From Prevotella sp. (lineage in GTDB: Bacteria; Bacteroidota; Bacteroidia; Bacteroidales; Bacteroidaceae), in assembly GCA_024682415.1 (NCBI GenBank), contig JAIKZG010000034.1, positions 1 through 37,788 of the forward strand: a stretch of DNA of 37,788 nt. The letters are read 5' to 3'. Below, piece after piece: positions 23,070 through 30,997 of the stretch; the stretch's first letter is position 1; the number at the start of each line of letters is the position of its first letter. A program made the position numbers and the translations under genes. The notes beneath the pieces were generated by a model. It was not told the DNA's origin and made no database searches. It worked only from the letters and a program-made list of their open reading frames with translations.

Positions 23070-26000
23070 TTAGTCGAAGCGAGGGCCACCGAAGCCACCA
23101 CGTCCTCCGCGGTTGCCGCCGAATCCTCCTCTCGTTGGTCTTCCGCCACGGTTGAAGCCACCCTCAGGGCCACCCATGTTAGCACCCTTGCCGCCGAAGA
23201 TGTTGAGGCGATAAGTGGCATGGAGCATAACGTAGCTGTTGATGGCGTTATATTCCGTGTCGCTGCGCTGCATGGCAGTGATAGAGCGAGAGATGTTGCT
23301 CTGCTTCTTCAATATGTCGTAGAACTGCAAGCTTACAGACAATGCTTTGCCTTTGAGGAAGCTCTGCGCTATCTGAGCGTTCCATACGAGTTCGTTGGTG
23401 TTCATCGCGTTGTCTGAATATCCACGGCGGCTGTTCTCATGCAAATCGGTAGAAAGGCTTGTGCCCCAAGGAGCGGTCAGTCCTAATGTCGCGCCATAGG
23501 CAAACTGCCATGTGTTGAGGTTGCCGTAGCTTTGAAGCTCGTTCTTCGCGTGGTTGTAGTTGAAAGAACCATCGATGGCAAACTCTATCCAGCTGTTGCG
23601 ATAGCTTCCCTCAATGCGCTCACCAATGGTCCACTGCTTGGTGGTGTTCTTTTGTGAAGCAGAGGTGTTGTCGAGAGCAAGATAGCCCACGGCATTTGAG
23701 TATCTCACGTTGGTCATCGTGTTCACATTCCACACTCCGAGAGTGTCGAGCGATGTGTTAAACATGAATGCGCCCATCGCGTTCCAGTTACCGTTGATGT
23801 TTTCAGGTCTTGTGGTGCGTCCACCGGTAGTTTCGTCGTATGTCACCTTGTTGCTTATAGAGTTTTGCGTTGTAGAGAAATTCACAAATGTCATTATCGC
23901 GCGGTTGTAGCCCTGAATGTAATTGTTGTAGAACAATCGCAGATTCTGAGTAAACGCAGGCTTCAATCCAGGATTACCTTTAGAGATGTTGAGCGGGTCG
24001 CTGTCGTCGGTAATGTCGAGGAGCTGCGAAATGGTAGGCTGAGTCGTTGTGCCACGATAGTTGATGCGCAGATTGCTCACCTTAGAGAATCTGTAGCGGA
24101 AGTCGAGGGTAGGGGTGAAGTTGGTCACATTTCGTGTCGTGTCTACGCTTACGCCCTTGTAGTTCTGAATGTAGTGCGACTTCTGTGGCTGAACCATGAA
24201 ACCTACGTTGAGGTTGTATTTGTTTCTTATCATTCTAAACATAAGCTCTATCTGATGAGTGTAGTTCTTATATTCAGAGAAGCGGCTCAGGTCGGTGTCT
24301 AAATAGTCGGTGTAAGGGTTGATGAGCTGGTTAAGATAATCGTTCCAGCCGCGGTAGCGAGGAGTGATTTCGCTGAAAAAGCCCTCATTGCTGAAGTCGT
24401 AAGTAGAGCGGTCGCTCTTGCTGTAGCTGTAGGTGTATTTATAGCGCAGCTGCAAGAAAGTAGCTTTCCACAATGGCTCGCTGTAAGTGGCCTGAGCAGA
24501 ATAGCTCCAGTTCTTGGTAGGAGCGAGGTTAAATCTGTTGGTCTGATATGTAGAGTCGCCTGTTTCTAAATAGTTTTTCAGCAGATACAGGTGTACGCTG
24601 TTGGCAGATAGGCTCTTGCTGTCGGTGTTGCCATAGTTGCCGTCTATGCGCAGAGTGAAGTTTCGTCCCATGTTGTTCAGCTTGCGGTTGAACTGCAACA
24701 TTCCGCTATACGACTTTGAGTCGCTGTAGCTTATGCTGTTGTCATTGCGTGAGTTCACCATTAGGCTGTCGGCAGCCATTTTCTCAATCGACTCTGCGTC
24801 CAATGGGTCGATAACATATTTATATGGGTCTTCATTGTATGAAGCAGAGTTGCTCCATCCTCGGCTGTCGCTCTTGCTGAGCGAGATTGTAGGGCGAAAC
24901 ATGATGTCGGTAAGCGTGTCAGGCTTCCATTCCAGTCGTCCGCGTATGTCAAACTGATCAGAACGAGTGTAGCTCTGGCGGAGGCTGTTAGAGAAAGATC
25001 CCACGGTGCTCACGAAGTTTTCCGAAGCAGTTTTGGTGAAAGTATCGCCATCTTTATGGTTCCAGCGGAAGCTCGCGTCAATCGTAAGCTTGTCTTTCTT
25101 CTCCCAGTTGAAGTTAGTGCCAAGCATCTTTGAGGCGTTCAGTCCGTTGTTTCCTCTGCCGAAGTTTCCTCGTCCGCCACCGCCGGGGAATCCCATGTCG
25201 TTCACGTTGTTGGCGTTGCCGAAGAACATCAGTCGGGTGTTGTTGTTGAAATAAGCAGCCATCAGTCTTTCGGCATATCTGTTTTTGTTGCCCACAGAGA
25301 GGTCGGCATTAGCGAATGTGCCTTTGTTCATGCCTTTTTTCACGCCGAAGTCGAGCACCGTCTCCTCTTCTCCGTCGTCAATGCCCGTCACTCTTGAGAG
25401 GTCGCTCCTCTGGTCGTAGGCTTTCACCTTTTCTATAATAGAGATAGGGATATTCTTCATGGCGGTCTTGGTGTCGCCCGTCATGAATTCCTTGCCATCG
25501 AGCATGATTTTCTTCACCTCCTTGCCGTTGATGGTAATCTTGCCGTCGTCGTCGATCTGCGCGCCAGGCAGTCTTTTCACAAGCTCTTCGAGCACAGAGC
25601 CTTCCGGAGTGCGATAAGCATTTGCGTTATATACGAATGTATCCTCTTTCAGTGTCACCTTCAGTGCCTTTCCCGTTACGGTCGCTTCCTGCAGCATGAT
25701 GGCGTCTTCCTTCATGCTTGTAGTGCCGAGGTTGAGGTTCTTGCCGTTGATGGTCACGTTTTTTGTGATGTCGGCAAAACCGATATTTGTATATTTCGCT
25801 GTGTAAGTGCCGTTCTTTACGTTGCTGAGAGTGAATTTGCCGTCAATGTCGGTCACTGTGCCCGCAACGAATTTTCCGCTTTTGTCGAGTAGTTGTATCG
25901 TGGTCTGCACCATTGGCTCGCCTTTCTTGTCTACAACTTTTCCTGTAATCTTCACGCCTTGCGCCACAGTCAATGTAGGCGTAGCGGTGATTTGCGGAAC

Positions 26001-26099
26001 AGACTTGTCGCCATTAGTCTGTGCCGCAATGGTGATTGTCGTCATCAGTGAGATGAGTAGAAAGAGTATTCGTTTCATATTTTTATAAATTTCATTCAT
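23070..26099 (-). CDS. Outer-membrane beta-barrel protein (OMP_b-brl_3 type) with Gly/Arg-rich tail
   Basis: A large TonB-receptor-like outer-membrane protein of 1009 residues; ATG at 26078 (MKRILFLLISLMTTITIAAQ) is the likelier start, giving a clean signal peptide. Next come a carboxypeptidase-regulatory-like domain (about 50-130, GKVVDKKGEPM...DIDGKFTL), a plug-like region (VLEELVKRLPGAQIDDDGKI, TINGKEVKKIMLDGKEF) and a long aromatic-rich barrel. There is an internal glycine loop (GGGGRGNFGRGNNG). The C-terminal ~40 residues, after the last barrel strand, are Gly/Arg/Phe-rich with repeated RGG and GGFGG units. The protein has no SusD partner next to it, so it is not a classical glycan-uptake pair; its cargo is unknown. 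Confidence 0.85.
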   Translation of the reverse strand: MNEIYKNMKRILFLLISLMTTITIAAQTNGDKSVPQITATPTLTVAQGVKITGKVVDKKGEPMVQTTIQLLDKSGKFVAGTVTDIDGKFTLSNVKNGTYTAKYTNIGFADITKNVTINGKNLNLGTTSMKEDAIMLQEATVTGKALKVTLKEDTFVYNANAYRTPEGSVLEELVKRLPGAQIDDDGKITINGKEVKKIMLDGKEFMTGDTKTAMKNIPISIIEKVKAYDQRSDLSRVTGIDDGEEETVLDFGVKKGMNKGTFANADLSVGNKNRYAERLMAAYFNNNTRLMFFGNANNVNDMGFPGGGGRGNFGRGNNGLNASKMLGTNFNWEKKDKLTIDASFRWNHKDGDTFTKTASENFVSTVGSFSNSLRQSYTRSDQFDIRGRLEWKPDTLTDIMFRPTISLSKSDSRGWSNSASYNEDPYKYVIDPLDAESIEKMAADSLMVNSRNDNSISYSDSKSYSGMLQFNRKLNNMGRNFTLRIDGNYGNTDSKSLSANSVHLYLLKNYLETGDSTYQTNRFNLAPTKNWSYSAQATYSEPLWKATFLQLRYKYTYSYSKSDRSTYDFSNEGFFSEITPRYRGWNDYLNQLINPYTDYLDTDLSRFSEYKNYTHQIELMFRMIRNKYNLNVGFMVQPQKSHYIQNYKGVSVDTTRNVTNFTPTLDFRYRFSKVSNLRINYRGTTTQPTISQLLDITDDSDPLNISKGNPGLKPAFTQNLRLFYNNYIQGYNRAIMTFVNFSTTQNSISNKVTYDETTGGRTTRPENINGNWNAMGAFMFNTSLDTLGVWNVNTMTNVRYSNAVGYLALDNTSASQKNTTKQWTIGERIEGSYRNSWIEFAIDGSFNYNHAKNELQSYGNLNTWQFAYGATLGLTAPWGTSLSTDLHENSRRGYSDNAMNTNELVWNAQIAQSFLKGKALSVSLQFYDILKKQSNISRSITAMQRSDTEYNAINSYVMLHATYRLNIFGGKGANMGGPEGGFNRGGRPTRGGFGGNRGGRGGFGGPRFD

Positions 26100-26153
26100 T
26101 TCTGATTGATATGACGCATTTTTTCACCATCGGTTTAATTACGCCTGTAAAAA

Positions 26154-26173
26154 ACGCAAATAAATGTTTGCGT
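26154..26173. promoter_or_regulatory. Inverted repeat overlapping the aroB -33 box
   Basis: ACGCAAA (26154-26160), 6 bp, TTTGCGT (26167-26173) is a perfect inverted repeat. Its right arm contains the TTTG of the aroB promoter, and the site lies midway between divergent genes. It could be a repressor site; no candidate regulator is adjacent. Confidence 0.45.
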
Positions 26174-26197
26174 GTATCGTTATTTTCCTTAATTTTG
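26167..26197 (+). promoter_or_regulatory. aroB promoter
   Basis: TTTG (26167-26170), 19 bp, TAATTTTG (26190-26197): full consensus. The leader to the aroB ATG is about 60 nt. Confidence 0.75.
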
Positions 26198-26262
26198 CAC
26201 ATAGACACATTAACGTGCAATAATATCTTTTTTTTACCACTAATATATTTACATTAAGTAAT

Positions 26263-27312
26263 ATGGAACAGAGAATTATCATATCTAAGAATTTTGCCGA
26301 AGATTTGGCAATAGCGATTTCAGAGTGTGAACACGACAAGATTTTTGTGCTTACCGATACTACAACGTGTGATAAATGCTGGCCAGTACTTAATAAGATG
26401 TATCGCATGCGTGGCGCGAAAATGATAACCATTGAGCCTACCGATGAAAGCAAAAATCTCGAATCCCTTTCTCATGTGTGGACAGAGCTTGGCAATGGAG
26501 GAGCTACGCGCCATTCATTGCTTATAAATCTCGGTGGCGGCATGGTAACTGATTTGGGAGGTTTTGCCGCTTCCACATTCAAGCGTGGCATGAACTTCAT
26601 CAATATTCCTACCACGCTTCTTGCCATGGTGGATGCTTCTGTAGGTGGTAAAACAGGTATCAATTTCAACGGATTGAAAAACGAGATAGGAGTATTCAAC
26701 GACAGCAAATTTGTTATTCTTGATACAGTCTTCCTGAAATCTCTTGATAGCCAAAATATTATTTCGGGATATGCCGAGATGTTGAAACACGGCCTTATCA
26801 GCAACGAGAAGATGTGGGCAGATCTCGTAAGCTTCAATCTTGCCGAGCCTGATTTAGATAAACTGAAAAAGATGGTAGGCAAGAGCGTAAAGGTGAAAGA
26901 AGACGTGGTAAAGAAAGACCCTCATGAGCGTGGTTTGCGCAAGGCTCTCAACTTCGGCCATACAATAGGTCATGCCTTTGAGTCTTTCGCTTTGGCTAAC
27001 AATCGCCCGATACTTCATGGCTATGCCGTGGCTTTTGGAATGATTTGCGAGCTATACCTCAGCGCGATAAAGACAGGTTTCCCACAGGATAAGCTTCGCC
27101 AGACAGTGTCGTTCATTAAGGAAAACTACGGCTCTTTTGTTTTCACTTGCGATGATTATGATGCTCTTATCGAGCTGATGACTCATGATAAGAAGAATGT
27201 AGCCGGCAAGATAAATTTCACTCTTCTTGGCGGTATCGGCGACATCCGTATAGACCAGGTGGTGAAGAAAGAGCTTATCAAGGAATCATTAGATTTCTTC
27301 CGTGAGGGATAA
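26263..27312 (+). CDS. aroB: 3-dehydroquinate synthase
   Basis: Second enzyme of the shikimate pathway; converts DAHP to 3-dehydroquinate using NAD and a divalent metal. The 349-residue protein shows the nucleotide-binding GGGMVTDLGGFAASTFKRG, the substrate loop PTTLLAMVDASVGGKTGINF, and metal ligands in SGYAEMLKHG, NFGHTIGHAFE and LHGYAVAFGM. Length and order are normal. It is transcribed alone, with its own promoter and a strong terminator. Confidence 0.97.
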   Translation: MEQRIIISKNFAEDLAIAISECEHDKIFVLTDTTTCDKCWPVLNKMYRMRGAKMITIEPTDESKNLESLSHVWTELGNGGATRHSLLINLGGGMVTDLGGFAASTFKRGMNFINIPTTLLAMVDASVGGKTGINFNGLKNEIGVFNDSKFVILDTVFLKSLDSQNIISGYAEMLKHGLISNEKMWADLVSFNLAEPDLDKLKKMVGKSVKVKEDVVKKDPHERGLRKALNFGHTIGHAFESFALANNRPILHGYAVAFGMICELYLSAIKTGFPQDKLRQTVSFIKENYGSFVFTCDDYDALIELMTHDKKNVAGKINFTLLGGIGDIRIDQVVKKELIKESLDFFREG

Positions 27313-27384
27313 AGGCACACATCGGGTGCTTTATCTCTTTCATTGGCAATATCTTTGATTTTTCCTATAAAGATATAAAAACAA

Positions 27385-27424
27385 AAAAAGACTCCTGCAA
27401 TCTCATGAATGCAGGAGTCTTTTT
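27385..27424. terminator. aroB terminator, bidirectional
   Basis: AAAAAGACTCCTGCA (27385-27399) pairs perfectly with TGCAGGAGTCTTTT (27410-27423) around a 10-nt loop. A-rich and T-rich flanks would end transcription of aroB and, on the minus strand, of the secreted-protein gene stopping at 27467. Confidence 0.92.
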
Positions 27425-27466
27425 GTATGTAAAAGTGTTGATTTTGCTTGTCAAAATCGTTGGTCT

Positions 27467-27838
27467 TTATTTAAGACCACGATTGATGAATGTAGTGTTC
27501 AAAACTGAACGATACTTGTTGAACTGGTTGTCGCTGAGCACGTAGTGCATGTTGCGAAGGTCGCGTGTTACGGCTTTCTCTACGAGAGCCTTACGCTCTG
27601 CGGCGTTGGTAGCCTTTGCAGCCTTGCTCATGTCGTAGCAGAAACGATCGTGAATGTTCTCGATTTCGTCAGCCTGCTCAATGTTGAGGTCGAGCAAACG
27701 CGCGAGACTATTATAGTTGAGGCTCATGTCGTAAGCCTTTGCGTCAGCTACCGGAGTTATGTTCAACTCATTCTCGTTACCTGCAAATGCGCTTGTCATG
27801 CTAAGCATTACCATTGCCATCAATACAATCTTTTTCAT
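27467..27838 (-). CDS. Small secreted helical protein, conserved in Bacteroidales, unknown
   Basis: A 123-residue protein with a signal peptide (MKKIVLMAMVMLSMTSAFAG). The mature part is helical: YNSLARLLDLNIEQADEIENIHDRFCYDM, then AAERKALVEKAVTRDLRNM and LSDNQFNKYRSVLNTTF. I recognise this as a pattern seen in uncharacterised Bacteroidales periplasmic proteins. It recalls the Spy/CpxP layout in its helices and repeated L-x-x-x-Q-x-x-x-Y spacing, but lacks the LTxxQ motif. It has an unusually long leader (about 290 nt) from a consensus -7 box at 28138-28145. Confidence 0.75.
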   Translation of the reverse strand: MKKIVLMAMVMLSMTSAFAGNENELNITPVADAKAYDMSLNYNSLARLLDLNIEQADEIENIHDRFCYDMSKAAKATNAAERKALVEKAVTRDLRNMHYVLSDNQFNKYRSVLNTTFINRGLK

Positions 27839-28131
27839 CTTTTTACCTTTCTTTTTGAATGAGAGGCAGGGGATTTTGGCGATGCAACTTTTCTATTGTT
27901 TCTCTCTCTTTCCTAAGTGAATTGCCAACCCTTCTCTCAATATTAATTATTTGTTATCCTTTTGAAACTGAAACTTTTGATTTCGTCTCTTTTAAATTCT
28001 CTATTTTTAAATTGTTATATCTCTAAGAACAAGTCTTGTCGATATTATAATTTAATCTCTTCTCTATTTTTGTAATTCAAAAATAATTTCTATGTAATCT
28101 CTCGTGATCATCGAGTTCCCTCTTCTTAATC
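27839..28131 (-). promoter_or_regulatory. Long purine-rich leader of the small secreted protein
   Basis: Between the predicted transcription start near 28131 and the ATG at 27838 there is about 290 nt with no gene. Read on the minus strand it is purine-rich and carries at least seven AGAGA motifs separated by A/T-rich spacers. Such an array could be a binding platform for an RNA-binding protein or a regulatory RNA. This is an inference from composition. Confidence 0.45.
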
Positions 28132-28137
28132 ACGATG

Positions 28138-28145
28138 CAAAGGTA
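28138..28145 (-). promoter_or_regulatory. -7 box of the small secreted protein gene
   Basis: TACCTTTG on the minus strand (28145-28138) matches TAnnTTTG. Possible TTG-type -33 sequences lie about 21-23 bp upstream. Two perfect inverted repeats follow just upstream (28182-28195 and 28209-28235). Confidence 0.6.
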
Positions 28146-28181
28146 GGGCAATTATTTGAAGTGAACAACAAAATAACAGAT

Positions 28182-28195
28182 TGTTTGCGCAAACA
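28182..28195. promoter_or_regulatory. 14-bp perfect palindrome TGTTTGCGCAAACA
   Basis: This fully symmetric site lies about 40 bp upstream of the -7 box of the small secreted protein gene, a usual activator position. It is probably a dimeric regulator's operator; the regulator is unknown. Confidence 0.55.
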
Positions 28196-28208
28196 GCCAC
28201 TTTTCTTA

Positions 28209-28235
28209 ATTTAAATCAACCCGATTGATTTAAAT
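28209..28235. promoter_or_regulatory. 11-bp inverted repeat around CCCGA
   Basis: ATTTAAATCAA, 5 bp, TTGATTTAAAT is a perfect inverted repeat 13 bp from the previous palindrome. It has no T-tract and no gene ends there, so an operator is likelier than a terminator. Confidence 0.5.
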
Positions 28236-28310
28236 CTGTAAGTTGGGTTATCTTAGAGGGCGTATTGCTTACACCTATTATATATAGTGGCTTATAGCGC
28301 GTTAAGGTTC

Positions 28311-28355
28311 ATAAAAATAGCTCTCTTCCCAAATGGAGTAGGGAGGAGAGCTATT
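28311..28355 (-). terminator. Porin gene terminator
   Basis: AATAGCTCTC (28316-28325) pairs perfectly with GAGAGCTATT (28346-28355), with an inner CCC/GGG pairing. On the minus strand the stem is followed by TTTT, 30 bp after the porin stop. Confidence 0.85.
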
Positions 28356-28384
28356 ATATATAATAATGTATATGCGCGTATTGC

Positions 28385-29530
28385 TTAGAACTTGAAGTCG
28401 AGCTGCACGTCAATCATGTTTGAATTCTTGTCTGCCTTGTTGCGGTCATTAACAAAAGCATATTCAAAGTTCACCTGAATGTTCTTGTTGAATTCATAGT
28501 TCATGCCCACTTCATAAAGCGAACGCGCTGAATTCCATTCCGCTGTAGAGCGATAAAGGTCGTAACGTGCTTTGGCGTAGAGCTTTTTCTTAATTACAGG
28601 AGCTATCACTGCTGCATAGTAAGCGTCTGCCTTATCGCCGAGAGCGGCGTTGATGTTGGCATTGCTCTCGTTTTCTTTGTCGTTAGCCGATTTAGCAAAA
28701 GCATAACCTGTGCTGTGAATGTATTCCGTGCGGAAAGTCCAGTCGTTGGTTAAGTATTCCGCAGAGAAAGCATAGCGACGCTTTTGCAGCTTGCGAGTGC
28801 CTTCGTGAGCTTCTTCATCGCCTGTAGTGGCGTTGATTTCAGTCCATTTGCCTTTGCGTGCATACGAGCCAGTCCATCCGAATGCTCCGATGCGCATGCC
28901 CTTTATTGGCATAACCCACAGTCCACCGATGATGTCTTTCTGCTGGTCTACATCTTTCTTGTTTATGCCCTGACCATTATATACACCAATCTGATAGTGA
29001 AGCAAGTTGCGTCCGTTGCTGTTTTTCAGGAAATCACCCTGCAACTGCACACCGATGTCGCGTCCGTTGCTTGAATGCTCGTTTGTGCGGTCGCTCATGC
29101 CGGCAAGTTTGTTGATGGCTTGAGCATAAGTGTAGAAGCCCTCTGTGATAGGGTGCATTGGGTTTTCAAATGTGAATGCGCGCTTAAACTGTCCCACCTT
29201 AATGCGTGCGAAGTCATACTTCTGCCACTCCGCGAAAGCGTCTACGATGCGTGGCGAGCCGCCTTGGTTGGCAGTGTTGCCATTTGCCTGAAACTGCAAC
29301 TTCCAATAGAAATCATTCGCAACGCGTCCGTCGAGCGACAATCGTATCAAACGTAGGTTGAATGAATTAGCCTTCGCGCCTTCCTCGTCGGTGTATGAAT
29401 ACTGAGTCATGGCATAGCCAGATAGCTTCACGTCGTTCACCCATGATGGCAGCGTGACTGTTTTCTTTTCTTGAGCGCCTGCTCCAAGCCCATAAGCGAG
29501 GATGAGCGCAGAAATAAGGAGTTTTTTCAT
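28385..29530 (-). CDS. Porin of the phosphate-selective O/P type
   Basis: Outer-membrane porin of 381 residues with a signal peptide (MKKLLISALILAYGLGAGAQ). The family's first strands are KLSGYAMTQYSYT and FNLRLIRLSLDGRV, followed by DFYWKLQFQ and RIKVGQFKRAFTFENPM. The last strand is NMIDVQLDFKF with terminal Phe. Strands alternate through the rest as in OprO/OprP-like barrels. The name implies phosphate, but in Bacteroidota these are general or unknown-substrate porins. It lies 67 bp downstream of the oxidoreductase gamma gene on the same strand with no terminator between, so it may be cotranscribed. Confidence 0.85.
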   Translation of the reverse strand: MKKLLISALILAYGLGAGAQEKKTVTLPSWVNDVKLSGYAMTQYSYTDEEGAKANSFNLRLIRLSLDGRVANDFYWKLQFQANGNTANQGGSPRIVDAFAEWQKYDFARIKVGQFKRAFTFENPMHPITEGFYTYAQAINKLAGMSDRTNEHSSNGRDIGVQLQGDFLKNSNGRNLLHYQIGVYNGQGINKKDVDQQKDIIGGLWVMPIKGMRIGAFGWTGSYARKGKWTEINATTGDEEAHEGTRKLQKRRYAFSAEYLTNDWTFRTEYIHSTGYAFAKSANDKENESNANINAALGDKADAYYAAVIAPVIKKKLYAKARYDLYRSTAEWNSARSLYEVGMNYEFNKNIQVNFEYAFVNDRNKADKNSNMIDVQLDFKF

Positions 29531-29597
29531 GTTACCTTTATTTAATAGATAATGTATATATGTAAATGTGTATTCGCTTAATGCTCTTTCGGCTTCG

Positions 29598-30137
29598 TTA
29601 TTCCTCTACGGAATTCATGCCTGCCTCCACGGCTTTCATGTTGAGCGGTATCATGTCGTGGTGGCGCTGGGGCAATGTCTTGTAGAGTGCTTTGTTAAGT
29701 CCGTCGATGCTTACCACAGGGCACACTTTCAGCAATGCGCCAAGCACCACCATGTTAAACACCTTGATGTTGTTCAGCTCGGCTGCGATCTTCATCGCGT
29801 CAAGACAATACACCTTGATGTCACTTCGCTTCGGAGGAGTGAGCACGCCATATTTATCGTAGATTAATATGCCGCCTGGCTTCACTTTCGGCTCAAACTT
29901 GTCGAGTGATGGCTGATTGAATACCACAGCCACATCATATTTGCTAAGTATAGGCGATGAAATTCTGTCATCGCTCACTATTACGGTGACGTTGGCAGTA
30001 CCTCCTCGCTGTTCAGGGCCATAAGCAGGCATCCATGTCACCTCCTTATTGTCCATAAGTCCGGAGTAGGCTAATATCTTGCCCATCGACAATACGCCCT
30101 GACCGCCAAAACCTGATATTATTATTTCTGATTTCAT
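29598..30137 (-). CDS. 2-oxoacid:ferredoxin oxidoreductase, gamma subunit
   Basis: A 179-residue gamma-domain protein of the 2-oxoacid:ferredoxin oxidoreductase family. It begins IIISGFGGQGVLSMGKILAYSG and carries TWMPAYGPEQRGGTANVTVIVS, the two family signatures. With the alpha, beta and ferredoxin subunits encoded just upstream it would form the enzyme that converts a 2-oxoacid and CoA to acyl-CoA, CO2 and reduced ferredoxin. It starts 58 bp after the beta-subunit stop. Confidence 0.92.
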   Translation of the reverse strand: MKSEIIISGFGGQGVLSMGKILAYSGLMDNKEVTWMPAYGPEQRGGTANVTVIVSDDRISSPILSKYDVAVVFNQPSLDKFEPKVKPGGILIYDKYGVLTPPKRSDIKVYCLDAMKIAAELNNIKVFNMVVLGALLKVCPVVSIDGLNKALYKTLPQRHHDMIPLNMKAVEAGMNSVEE

Positions 30138-30195
30138 TATATAAATGTCTTCTTCCTTTTATTCTAATATTCCTTTCGGTAATGAGAGGAAAGGC

Positions 30196-30960
30196 TTACT
30201 TATCAGTGTCGTCTTTCAAATCTCCGATAGGATATTGCTTAAACATGTTTTCCTCCATCCATTTATTGGCTTTCACCGGCGATAGCTTCCATCCGCTGTT
30301 GCAGGTGCTCACAATCTCAATGAGCGCTGAGCCTTTGCCTGCCATGTTAGCCTCAAATGCCTTGCGAATTGCTGCCTTTGCCTTGCGTATCGCTCCTACG
30401 CTGTGTACGCTCTGTCGAGTCACGTAGCATGTGCCTTGCAAGTGGGCAGCGAGTTCCGTCATGTTGAGAGGATAGCCATGAAGCTGAGGCTCACGACCAT
30501 AAGGACAGGTAGCCGTCTTCTGACCAATGAGTGTGGTAGGTGCCATCTGTCCGCCTGTCATGCCATATATAGCGTTGTTGATAAATATCATTGTGATGTT
30601 TTCGCCACGGTTAAGCGCGTGAATGCTTTCTGCCGTTCCTATGCAGGCTAAGTCGCCATCACCTTGATAGGTAAATACAAGGCGGTCGTTCCATAGTCTT
30701 TTAATGGCAGTGGCACAGGCTGGAGCACGTCCGTGGGCAGCTTCCTGCCAGTCGATGTCGAGATAGCGATAAGCAAACACGGCGCATCCCACAGGGCATA
30801 CGCCTACAGCCTTATCTGCCATGCCCATTTCTTCTATTACTTCTGCCACGAGCTTGTGCACCACGCCATGAGAACAGCCAGGACAATAGTGCATAGGCAC
30901 ATCGTTCATCAGCGATGGCTTCTTATATACAATATTTTCTTCTGATATTATATTCTCCAT
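30196..30960 (-). CDS. 2-oxoacid:ferredoxin oxidoreductase, TPP-binding beta subunit
   Basis: Binds thiamine pyrophosphate. The signature GDGDLACIGTAESIHALNRG followed by ITMIFINN is the GDG...NN TPP motif. HYCPGCSHG and GVCPVGC supply the Cys residues used for an iron-sulfur cluster in this family. The frame is open to a TTG at 30972, but the ATG at 30960 (MENIISEEN) is the likely start, giving 254 residues. It lies 37 bp after the alpha-subunit stop. Substrate (2-oxoglutarate or branched-chain 2-oxoacids) cannot be fixed from this subunit. Confidence 0.93.
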   Translation of the reverse strand: MENIISEENIVYKKPSLMNDVPMHYCPGCSHGVVHKLVAEVIEEMGMADKAVGVCPVGCAVFAYRYLDIDWQEAAHGRAPACATAIKRLWNDRLVFTYQGDGDLACIGTAESIHALNRGENITMIFINNAIYGMTGGQMAPTTLIGQKTATCPYGREPQLHGYPLNMTELAAHLQGTCYVTRQSVHSVGAIRKAKAAIRKAFEANMAGKGSALIEIVSTCNSGWKLSPVKANKWMEENMFKQYPIGDLKDDTDK

Positions 30961-30997
30961 TTCTGTAATCAATAGGATTAAAATTGATAGTGTGGGG

